DNA of 15,540 nucleotides from the NCBI GenBank assembly GCA_964559075.1, contig CAZLGJ010000066.1, forward strand, positions 1 to 15,540, written 5' to 3'. Position numbers and translations under genes: made by a program. The notes below the pieces were generated by a model. The model was not told where the DNA came from. It did not search any database and saw only the letters and a list, made by a program, of their open reading frames with translations. The stretch is from Opacimonas sp964559075. Its GTDB lineage: Bacteria > Pseudomonadota > Gammaproteobacteria > Enterobacterales > Alteromonadaceae. Shown one piece after another: positions 1 to 6,321 of the stretch. Each line of letters begins with the position of its first letter. Position 1 is the stretch's first letter.

Positions 1-132
1 GGCTTGGGCATCTCGTAGTGATGTGATCCCAACTTGTTCGCCGTCCTTCCCGACTAAACGAATTTCTTTAGCCGTGATTTCATCATTGATACGAGCTTTA
101 TCGCTCTGGTTTTGTTTGTTAGCGCCTTTAAT
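1..132 (-). CDS. infC: Translation initiation factor IF-3, N-terminal part (cut by window edge)
   Basis: IF-3 binds the 30S subunit, keeps it apart from the 50S and checks the start codon and initiator tRNA. The 44 codons present read I-K-G-A-N-K and then RINDEITAKEIRLVGKDGEQ, the conserved N-domain opening of IF-3, ending at LRDAQA where the window stops. No ATG, GTG or TTG fits. The frame opens at an ATT codon (132-130) and begins IKG, as E. coli infC does, with a GGAGG Shine-Dalgarno (145-141) eight bases upstream. It follows the thrS stop by 20 bp on the same strand, the classic thrS-infC order, so it is probably co-transcribed. In E. coli the AUU start lets IF-3 repress its own translation; the same is inferred here. 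The C-terminal domain lies outside the window. Confidence 0.93.
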   Translation of the reverse strand, partial: MKGANKQNQSDKARINDEITAKEIRLVGKDGEQVGITSLRDAQA

Positions 133-152
133 CTGCTAATCCTCCAAGAAAG

Positions 153-2063
153 TTAATCTATGTTTTTATCTGCAATGTCTTGCAGAATGTGACTCAAAAA
201 GTCAGTGGTTGCCATTTTGCCGTGGTCGACACCGCGTCGAGTACGAACCGCAACCGCGTTGTCAGCCATTTCNNNNNNNNNNAGCATATACGGCACACGC
301 TTTAATGTGTGCTCGCGGATTTTAAAGCCTATCTTCTCATTTCTCAAGTCTGATATTGCTCTAATGCCGTTTTTTTGCAAAGTTTTTACAACTTCATGCA
401 CATAATCGGCCTGTTTGTCCGTAATATTCATCACCACGACTTGTTTCGGTGCTAACCACGTTGGGAAGAATCCGGCGTATTCTTCGGTCAAAATTCCGAT
501 AAAGCGCTCTAGCGAACCTAAGATAGCACGGTGGATCATGACCGGCACTTTGCGCTCTCCATCTTCACCAACATAGGTTGAGCCAAGGCGTCCGGGCATC
601 GAAAAGTCAAGCTGTATGGTGCCACACTGCCATGCGCGGTCTAGACAATCGTGCAGGGTAAATTCAATTTTGGGCCCATAAAACGCGCCCTCTCCCGGCT
701 GATAAGCGAATTCAATGTCATTCACTTGCAGTGCTTCGGCCAATGCCTGTTCAGATTTGTCCCAGATCTCGTCGCTACCAACGCGCTTTTCAGGGCGTGT
801 AGATAACTTCACCACAATGTTTTTAAAGCCAAATGTTTCATACGTTTCATAGACGCTTTGAATACATTTGGACACTTCATCCAAAATTTGCGCTTCAGAA
901 CAAAATACGTGCGCATCGTCTTGAGTAAAGCTGCGTACGCGCATTAAGCCATGCAGTGCACCAGACGGCTCATTGCGGTGACAGACACCAAACTCAGCCA
1001 TGCGCAGCGGCAGATCACGGTAGGACTTGAGTCCTTGATTGAAAATCTGTACATGCCCTGGACAGTTCATGGGTTTTACTGCGTAATCGCGCTTTTCTGA
1101 CTCTGTGGTAAACATATTATCGGCATATTTGTCCCAGTGACCTGATTTTTCCCACAAGGAGCGATCTAAGATCATTGGACCTTTAACTTCCTGATACTCA
1201 AATTTGCGCAGTTTTTCGCGGATGAATTTTTCTAGCTCGGTATAAATTGCCCAACCGTCGTTGTGCCAAAACACCATGCCTGGGGCTGCTTCTTCCCAAT
1301 GGAATAAGTCTAGGGCTTTACCGATTTTACGGTGATCGCGCTTTTCAGCTTCTTCAAGACGCGTCAAATAACCTTTTAACTGTTTTTTATCGCCCCATGC
1401 AGTGCCATAAATTCGCTGTAACATTTTATTTTCAGAATTGCCACGCCAGTAGGCACCGGCGACTTTCATGATTTTAAAATGCTGACAAAAACGCATGTTA
1501 GGCACGTGTGGACCACGGCACATATCAATATATTCTTCGTGGTGATATAAAGCAGGCGTTTCATCCTGAGCGATATTCTCATCTAAGATTTCAATTTTGT
1601 AACTCTCACCACGGGAGGCAAAAGTATTGCGTGCTTCTTCCCACGACACGACCTTTTTGACAACGTCATAGGATGTCTTAGCTAGCTCCAGCATGCGCTT
1701 TTCAAGCTTGGTCAAATCTTCCTGTGTCAATGAATGCGGCATGTCTACATCGTAGTAAAAGCCGTTGTCAATTACCGGACCAATGGCCATTTTGACATCT
1801 GGAAATAATTGTTTGATGGCATGACCCAACAAATGCGCACATGAATGGCGAATAATGTCCAAACCGGCATCATCTCGGGCGGTTATGATCTGAAGTTGCG
1901 CATCTTTGGTAATAAGATCACAAGCGTCGACTTCGACGCCATCAACTACCCCTGCGATGGTGGCTTTTGCTAAGCCAGGGCCAATGTCATTAGCGACATC
2001 AAATACGGAAACTGCATTGTCAAATGCACGTTGAGAACCATCGGGTAAAGTGATTACTGGCAT
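153..2063 (-). CDS. thrS: Threonyl-tRNA synthetase
   Basis: Class II synthetase that charges tRNA-Thr in the cytoplasm. The ATG at 2063 is chosen because the protein then opens MPVITLPDGSQ like E. coli ThrRS, an AAGGA Shine-Dalgarno lies just upstream, and functional residues fall at the E. coli numbers. These are the editing-site H73, H77, C182 and H186 and the zinc ligands C334, H385 and H511. An upstream in-frame GTG (2078) would place the Shine-Dalgarno inside the gene. Domains in order: TGS (about 1-62), editing domain with HxxxH (about 63-225), class II catalytic core with CPGH and the MIHRA motif (about 240-535), and anticodon-binding domain (about 540-636). Ten Ns at 273-282 fall in the anticodon domain between RVPYM-L and EMADNAVAVR. 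The family normally has about five residues there but only three codons remain, so the gap is probably undersized though still in frame. infC lies downstream in the same direction. Confidence 0.97.
   Translation of the reverse strand: MPVITLPDGSQRAFDNAVSVFDVANDIGPGLAKATIAGVVDGVEVDACDLITKDAQLQIITARDDAGLDIIRHSCAHLLGHAIKQLFPDVKMAIGPVIDNGFYYDVDMPHSLTQEDLTKLEKRMLELAKTSYDVVKKVVSWEEARNTFASRGESYKIEILDENIAQDETPALYHHEEYIDMCRGPHVPNMRFCQHFKIMKVAGAYWRGNSENKMLQRIYGTAWGDKKQLKGYLTRLEEAEKRDHRKIGKALDLFHWEEAAPGMVFWHNDGWAIYTELEKFIREKLRKFEYQEVKGPMILDRSLWEKSGHWDKYADNMFTTESEKRDYAVKPMNCPGHVQIFNQGLKSYRDLPLRMAEFGVCHRNEPSGALHGLMRVRSFTQDDAHVFCSEAQILDEVSKCIQSVYETYETFGFKNIVVKLSTRPEKRVGSDEIWDKSEQALAEALQVNDIEFAYQPGEGAFYGPKIEFTLHDCLDRAWQCGTIQLDFSMPGRLGSTYVGEDGERKVPVMIHRAILGSLERFIGILTEEYAGFFPTWLAPKQVVVMNITDKQADYVHEVVKTLQKNGIRAISDLRNEKIGFKIREHTLKRVPYMXXXXEMADNAVAVRTRRGVDHGKMATTDFLSHILQDIADKNID
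273..282. other. Assembly gap (10 N) inside thrS
   Basis: Ten consecutive Ns interrupt the C-terminal part of thrS. The frame is preserved (one partial Leu codon plus three unknown codons). In ThrRS proteins the segment between PYML and the following E-x-x-x-x-x-VAVR block normally holds about five residues, so about 16 bases are expected. Ten looks like an arbitrary scaffold placeholder. Adjacent sequence on both sides is clean thrS. Confidence 0.9.
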
Positions 2064-2082
2064 GAATTGTCCTTTCACAGTG

Positions 2083-2103
2083 GTGACACCTACGTAGTGC
2101 CAC
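2083..2103 (-). promoter_or_regulatory. thrS leader hairpin mimicking the tRNA-Thr anticodon arm (operator domain 2-like)
   Basis: On the transcript strand GTGGCAC (2103-2097) pairs with GTGTCAC (2089-2083), seven pairs including one G-U, and closes a 7-nt loop TACGTAG. Within a 7-nt anticodon loop numbered 32-38, CGU occupies positions 34-36, exactly the anticodon of tRNA-Thr(CGU). The hairpin ends 19 nt before the thrS ATG, directly upstream of the Shine-Dalgarno. E. coli thrS has a comparable anticodon-like stem-loop (domain 2) that ThrRS binds to block ribosome loading. That role is inferred here from position and loop sequence. Position 33 is A rather than the usual U. Confidence 0.7.
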
Positions 2104-2120
2104 GTGTAACAAAAATAAAC

Positions 2121-2165
2121 GTTGCTTACGCCTCAGCATTGAATAGCTGATGGGCGCTTAGCAAC
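2121..2165 (-). promoter_or_regulatory. Upstream long stem-loop of the thrS leader (operator domain 4-like)
   Basis: Bases 2121-2137 pair with 2146-2165: six outer pairs (GTTGCT/AGCAAC), four in the middle (CGCC/GGCG), five inner pairs (TCAGC/GCTGA) and an 8-nt loop, with small internal bulges. On the thrS transcript it is followed by a T-rich, apparently unpaired linker (about 2120-2104) and then the anticodon-like hairpin. This reproduces the E. coli order of domain 4, single-stranded domain 3 and domain 2. The T-rich tail means a transcription attenuator is an alternative reading. Confidence 0.55.
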
Positions 2166-2186
2166 ATGGTAAGCTTTAAAAAACGT

Positions 2187-2216
2187 ATTATAAAGCGGTT
2201 AAGGGAGCGCATGCAA
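2187..2216 (-). promoter_or_regulatory. Probable thrS-infC promoter
   Basis: A perfect -10 TATAAT (2192-2187) lies 18 bp downstream of a weak -35 TTGCAT (2216-2211) on the minus strand. A start near 2180 would give a leader of about 117 nt that contains both operator hairpins. The -35 covers the likely start codon of the divergent START-domain gene. Confidence 0.55.
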
Positions 2217-2960
2217 ACCCAAGTTAATGTATTTTCACAGCATTTGCCAATTAATCGCGCTAATCGGCGTCGCAACTATTCACCTATTGCTCGCGTTTGG
2301 CCGTTTTTACGTTGTCTGATGTTTGCCTGGGGGCTAGTCACTCAGTGCATATTTCCTTATGCAGCAGCGTCTGCCGCTGACCAGTGGTCTCCAGCATTTG
2401 AACAACAACAGGTCATTTTGTCAGTGCAAGTTGTGCCGAATAACAATTCTGCATCTGACAGCTTAATCAACATTAACGCTAAAGTCTTAGTCAAAGCAGC
2501 GCCTGATGATTTTTTTGCACTTTTGGAAAACGCCACGCAGGATTGTACGTGGTTAGCCCATTGTCAAAGTGTGGCGATTTTGGATGACAGTCTCCCTAAC
2601 CATCGTTTTGTCCATACTGTATTAAGCAGCCCTTGGCCGTTACAGGACCGAGAAATGTATACTCACTCCATTCATCAATTCAACCCTGACCGCACTCATT
2701 TGAGTATCTGGATTGAAGACAATTCACAACCCTACCCGCGCCACCCTAAGCGCGAACTGGTGCGTGTCAAACAAGCTCAATGGTCGATGGTGCATCACCA
2801 TGACGCTTGGTATGAGCTCAATTATTTTGCCAGTATTGAACCTGGCGGGCATTTACCGGTGTGGCTTAATAAGCGGGTATTGAGTGATGCCACGCAAAAT
2901 ACGATGCGCGCTATCCGCAACAGATTGATGCATACAACGCCAGATTTACTACTTGAATAG
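2211..2960 (+). CDS. Exported START-domain protein (SRPBCC fold)
   Basis: A 249-residue protein with a basic N-terminus (about 1-28), a hydrophobic stretch around WPFLRCLMFAWGLVTQCIFP and a likely signal-peptidase site after AAASA, so it is probably periplasmic. The rest fits the bacterial START-like lipid-binding fold. Visible features are a conserved SPWPLQDREM segment and a C-terminal EPGGHLPVWLNKR...DATQNTMRAIRNR helix typical of this group. The ligand is unknown. The ATG at 2211 has AAGGGAG just upstream. An in-frame ATG at 2166 would put the thrS promoter and the edge of the thrS leader hairpin inside or against the gene and is less likely. A possible plus-strand promoter (GTGACA at 2083, TGTAAC at 2105) is weak. 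The next gene starts 7 bp after the stop, suggesting an operon. Confidence 0.82.
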   Translation: MQTQVNVFSQHLPINRANRRRNYSPIARVWPFLRCLMFAWGLVTQCIFPYAAASAADQWSPAFEQQQVILSVQVVPNNNSASDSLININAKVLVKAAPDDFFALLENATQDCTWLAHCQSVAILDDSLPNHRFVHTVLSSPWPLQDREMYTHSIHQFNPDRTHLSIWIEDNSQPYPRHPKRELVRVKQAQWSMVHHHDAWYELNYFASIEPGGHLPVWLNKRVLSDATQNTMRAIRNRLMHTTPDLLLE

Positions 2961-2967
2961 GACACAT

Positions 2968-4044
2968 ATGAATACGCAAAAACGACAATGTGCACACCAA
3001 GCAAAGCTTGTTCAGCTTTCCTCGGCAGCTTGCGGTCGCTTGTTTTTTATTCTTGTTATAAGTTCACTCGTTCTTGTCTTATCAGGGTGTGGGGGTAATC
3101 AGTTACCTGATAAAATTACGACCTATGCCGAGCGCCTTGAGCGGGTTACCGGACAGGTAATCACCTTACCCACGCCTGACTTGCAGCTAAACTACCCCGA
3201 TATCACTGAGCGCCAGGTGTTCATCCCTAGCACGACCTTAAATCTTCGCGAGTTCTACGCAATCAAGGGGTGCGCTATGGCTCCATTGGTCGCTCAACGC
3301 AACACAACTTTGGGCAAGGTGGAAGTGGTAGAGCACCGCTACATCTATGAACGCAACATGCTTGAGACACTGGCAACCTGTGGCACCTTAATCGATGAGA
3401 ATAATGTCGATTTACAGGCTGAATTGCAGCGTTTGTATGCGCACAAAACGGCGACCATTGATGCAGTATTCGTCAACATGATTCAAAATAGTCATGCAAT
3501 GCAAAGCGGTTTGGGGTTTACTACCCGCTTCATTGGCACAGCGCAAGCAACTGACGAAATCAATCAAACTATTGCCGCTTTAGCTTACCTCGCTCAGCTG
3601 CCGCAACACTCAGCAGTCGAATTAAGTGTCTTAACTGCGCACCTCCAAACTATTGAGCAGAGTGAGGTATTCGCCCGGGCGTGGCGGACACAGCGCTACC
3701 TTGCGCAAGTGCTCCCGCCCATCACGGAAGCGGTCGAAGCCTATACCGCGGGTGTAAACTGTGCTTCGGCCAATGAGGAGCTATTGATAATGCGCAACGT
3801 GATGACCTTGTTTTTTATAGACCAGGTGCAGCCTAGTGGAAGCAATTTACAACAGTTAGCCTACCAAACTGACCAGCACTGGGAAACCATTATGTCTAAC
3901 CCCGTTGCGCCTCAATTTGAATCCTTTATTCTCTACCACATCCGCACTAGTCGCGCTGCCTATCAAACCGCTATGGAAAATCATGTGAAAGCATGGCAAG
4001 GGTTATTTGCTAAATGTTCACTCTCCCCGTCCACTCGTGTATGA
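2968..4044 (+). CDS. DUF3080-like lipoprotein
   Basis: A 358-residue protein with a lipoprotein signal: hydrophobic FFILVISSLVLVL followed by the lipobox L-S-G-C (lipidated Cys about residue 41), so it should be anchored in the inner or outer membrane. After the signal come YAERLERVTG, FYAIKGCAMAPLVAQRNTTLGKV, and a long helical C-terminal half containing YLAQVLPP. The G-C-A-x-x-x-L-V-x-x-R-N-x-x-L-G-K-V block resembles the DUF3080 family of gammaproteobacterial lipoproteins. This is recognition from memory, and the function is unknown. The ATG at 2968 has AGGA five bases upstream, overlapping the previous gene's stop. An alternative TTG at 2953 is unlikely. The 3' end overlaps the convergent gene 4018-4545 by 27 bp. 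Confidence 0.78.
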   Translation: MNTQKRQCAHQAKLVQLSSAACGRLFFILVISSLVLVLSGCGGNQLPDKITTYAERLERVTGQVITLPTPDLQLNYPDITERQVFIPSTTLNLREFYAIKGCAMAPLVAQRNTTLGKVEVVEHRYIYERNMLETLATCGTLIDENNVDLQAELQRLYAHKTATIDAVFVNMIQNSHAMQSGLGFTTRFIGTAQATDEINQTIAALAYLAQLPQHSAVELSVLTAHLQTIEQSEVFARAWRTQRYLAQVLPPITEAVEAYTAGVNCASANEELLIMRNVMTLFFIDQVQPSGSNLQQLAYQTDQHWETIMSNPVAPQFESFILYHIRTSRAAYQTAMENHVKAWQGLFAKCSLSPSTRV

Positions 4045-4545
4045 ACTCATAAAATCGGCTAACTGCAAAATAAAACCTGGGTGTTGACGCTTGTATTCAT
4101 TTGCTTGAATAAAGATCTCGCGGAAGTTTAAACTTTTGATACTGCATTTAGCATCGGCAATATTGACAATCAGGTGTCCCGTGTTGAGGTGGTCTACAAC
4201 GGACTGGAGCTGTTGCGGAGCAAAATAATCGCGCTGCCGAGTAAACACCAAATAATTGACCAACAACCGCCCTGGGGCATTCGCTTTCAAATAATCGTAT
4301 GCCTGTTTAATCAGACGCTGCTCATTGATGATGTGCAAATTGTAGCGCTGCGAGAATTCAGCCAAAGCGCTGCAAAAACGACACTCGCCTTGCATGTTAG
4401 CGACCATACCGAAAAATGTTTCTGGGTGCTGCGGAAGGCGAATGTAAATGTTGATTTTGGGATCATACAGAGGGTGATAGAACTCAAACACCAAATCTTT
4501 ACCATGTTTGGAGAAAAAATGTTTGAGAATGATTTTTTTATGCAT
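4018..4545 (-). CDS. Unrecognised 175-residue protein
   Basis: I do not recognise a family. The start at 4545 has a good Shine-Dalgarno (AGGTGGG, six bases upstream); the frame stays open upstream to about 4590 but without such a site. The product begins MHKKIILKHFFSKHG and shows no signal peptide or membrane segment, so it is probably cytoplasmic. It is rich in aromatic and basic residues, with a C-x-x-C-like pair (CRFC, about residues 57-60) and another Cys near 135. The predicted pattern alternates strands (KINIYIRL, RLLVNYLVF, GHLIVNIA) and helices, suggesting a compact alpha/beta fold. It stands alone between convergent and divergent neighbours, and its last 27 bp overlap the lipoprotein gene. 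A 146-codon ORF exists on the opposite strand but lacks a ribosome site. Confidence 0.6.
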   Translation of the reverse strand: MHKKIILKHFFSKHGKDLVFEFYHPLYDPKINIYIRLPQHPETFFGMVANMQGECRFCSALAEFSQRYNLHIINEQRLIKQAYDYLKANAPGRLLVNYLVFTRQRDYFAPQQLQSVVDHLNTGHLIVNIADAKCSIKSLNFREIFIQANEYKRQHPGFILQLADFMSSYTSGRGE

Positions 4546-4668
4546 AGAAAACCCACCTATGTTTATATAAAGATAGACAGGACTGCGCAATTTAGATATT
4601 TTAACTTTTTGTAAGCAGTTATGCTTATAACTGTAAGATATTGCCGATTTCCCCAGCGAGTTCCGCGT

Positions 4669-5685
4669 ATGAAGACCTCCACTGCTTTGTCCTCTGTCAT
4701 CATTGCAATTTTTGCATTTGTATTTTGTATTTCAGCATTTACTTTTTGGTATATCAGTGAATACGATGTGCGTGAGGAAACCGACGCAGCACTACTCGGA
4801 GCTAAACGAGTAATTGCAGCACCACTTGATCCAGCGTCTACTTATGAAGTCCTATCCGCACTTCGTCATATAAAAATAGCTACCGAACCTGAGTCGACTG
4901 ACGCAGTTGCTTTTTTGTATGATGGTAAGACCTTGTTTGTTTCAGGTGATGCCCAAAGCGAATTAGAAGAAATATACATTTCGATCAGTGTATTTTTTAT
5001 TTTATTTAGCCTCGCACTGTGCATGACACTGTGGAGCGTGAACCGCGTCGTGCGGGCCAAAGAAACCACCATTGCCACGATTCAACAACAGCTCGTCAGT
5101 ATCCAAGAGAACGAAAGGCGCAAATTTGCAATGGAGCTGCACGATAATGTAGGCCAAACGATCAGCAGCATTCACGTGCATGCTTATATGCTCCAAAAAC
5201 AACAGCTATCGGCGGATACTACCGAGCAGTTTGCGTCGCGAATTACCCGCATGTGTGAACAATTACAGCTGGATATCAAACAGGTGATCAGTCATTTGCA
5301 TCCGGTGATGCTATCGCGTTTGGGCTTTTTGACGGCGATTGAACAGCTGTGCACCCTAGCAAACGAGAATTCGCAAACCAGAGTCACCTTTGTGAACGAG
5401 GTAACAAGTTGGGAAGATCACGAGTCGCGAGACATTCAGCTGTTCCGGATCTGCCAAGAAGCATTGCAAAATGCCCTCAAACATTCGGGGGCAAGCCTTA
5501 TCAAAATGCATGCAACGGATAAAGGCATTGCAGTGACTGATGATGGCTGCGGCTTTGTTGTTGGTGGCGAAAAACGCGGGATAGGCTTTAACTCGATGCA
5601 GGAGCGTGCGAGAATTGCACAACTGGCCTTACAAATTCAGTCTCAACCAGGACAAGGAGTAAAAATTGCAATTACTTTTAGTTGA
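4669..5685 (+). CDS. Membrane sensor histidine kinase, NarX/LuxR-type (HisKA_3)
   Basis: A 338-residue kinase (from the ATG at 4669) that autophosphorylates on histidine and passes phosphate to the adjacent regulator. Topology: one transmembrane helix near the start (VIIAIFAFVFCISAFTFWYI), a short periplasmic loop of about 75 residues and a second helix (about 103-125, SISVFFILFSLALCMTLWSV). A coiled linker follows, then the HisKA_3 dimerisation box ENERRKFAMELHDNVGQ with the phosphoacceptor His in ELHDN (about residue 158). The ATPase domain shows the N box (QEALQNALKH), the G1 box (DDGCGF) and the G2 box (GIGFNSMQERA). An earlier in-frame ATG at 4621 would add 16 residues; neither start has a strong ribosome site. 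The stop overlaps the regulator gene by 20 bp, implying translational coupling. The signal sensed cannot be told. Confidence 0.9.
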   Translation: MKTSTALSSVIIAIFAFVFCISAFTFWYISEYDVREETDAALLGAKRVIAAPLDPASTYEVLSALRHIKIATEPESTDAVAFLYDGKTLFVSGDAQSELEEIYISISVFFILFSLALCMTLWSVNRVVRAKETTIATIQQQLVSIQENERRKFAMELHDNVGQTISSIHVHAYMLQKQQLSADTTEQFASRITRMCEQLQLDIKQVISHLHPVMLSRLGFLTAIEQLCTLANENSQTRVTFVNEVTSWEDHESRDIQLFRICQEALQNALKHSGASLIKMHATDKGIAVTDDGCGFVVGGEKRGIGFNSMQERARIAQLALQIQSQPGQGVKIAITFS

Positions 5686-6295
5686 TGATCACGCGGTTGT
5701 CCGTCAAGGATATAGTGCACTGATTCAAATGTTGTTGCCTGATGCGAGCATCATGGAAGCAGCAGATGGTGCTTCTGCCCTGTCTCTTGCGCAAGCGCAA
5801 CCGCCCACGCTTGCCGTGTTAGATATTAACTTAGTCGGTATGTCTGGCATTACTCTGGCCAATAAGCTGCTGGAGCAACACCCAGATCTCAAAATTTTGT
5901 TTTTTAGCATGTACGATGAAGCCAGCTTGATTCAACAAGCGATGCAAACAGGCGCCCTTGGTTATATTAGTAAGCGCAGTGAGCCAGCAATGATGGAAGC
6001 AGCCATTGCGACTGTGCTACAGGGAAAACAGTATTTATCCCCTGAAATTGCCCAAAAACTCGCGACGATCGCGCTGCATCCAGAGCAATCTGTAAGTCAA
6101 ATATTAAGCGGGCGTGAGCTAGACATATTTTTGGGTATTGCACATGGTAAAGACAAGGTAGAGATTGCCAAATCGCTCGGTATCAATGAAAAAACCGTGG
6201 CCAACAGCACGGTACAAATCAAACAGAAGCTCGGCGTCAAAAATCTCACAGAAATTGTTCACATCGCCTTAAGCCAGGGTTATTTGCAGCGTTAA
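5666..6295 (+). CDS. NarL/FixJ-family response regulator
   Basis: A 209-residue DNA-binding regulator paired with the upstream kinase. The receiver domain (about 1-118) has the acidic pair D7-D8 in LLVDDH, phosphoacceptor D53 in LAVLDINL, S81 and K103 in GYISKR. The LuxR-type helix-turn-helix (about 147-203) reads LSGRELDIFLGIAHGK...EIAKSLGINEKTVANSTVQIKQKLGV. The start is TTG at 5666, supported by an AAGGAG Shine-Dalgarno (5654-5659) six bases upstream and by the conserved LLLVDDHAVVR opening. The next Met lies inside the receiver domain. The recognition helix has A-N-S-T where many relatives have S-N-H-R or similar, so the DNA target may be specialised. Its targets are unknown. Confidence 0.92.
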   Translation: MQLLLVDDHAVVRQGYSALIQMLLPDASIMEAADGASALSLAQAQPPTLAVLDINLVGMSGITLANKLLEQHPDLKILFFSMYDEASLIQQAMQTGALGYISKRSEPAMMEAAIATVLQGKQYLSPEIAQKLATIALHPEQSVSQILSGRELDIFLGIAHGKDKVEIAKSLGINEKTVANSTVQIKQKLGVKNLTEIVHIALSQGYLQR

Positions 6296-6321
6296 GTTGC
6301 TTAGTATCTTCCTAAGACAAC
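6296..6321. other. Inverted repeat at the junction of two convergent genes
   Basis: GTTG-CTTAG (6296-6304) pairs with CTAAG-A-CAAC (6312-6321), nine pairs with one bulged A and a 7-nt loop. It lies immediately after the response-regulator stop and covers the stop codon of the convergent beta-propeller gene. Neither strand has a T-run after it, so it is not a standard intrinsic terminator. It could mark or protect the 3' ends of both transcripts. Confidence 0.4.

Noticed and set aside
4562..4590. Minus-strand promoter TTGCGC-17-TATAAA upstream of the unknown gene
   Set aside because: The predicted start point (about 4555) would cut into the Shine-Dalgarno at 4558-4552, so it probably does not drive the gene as drawn.
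4174..4614. 146-codon ORF on the plus strand opposite the unknown gene
   Set aside because: It has no Shine-Dalgarno at its start, and the antisense frame has a clear one (AGGTGGG) with sensible protein composition. Kept only as a caution on strand choice.
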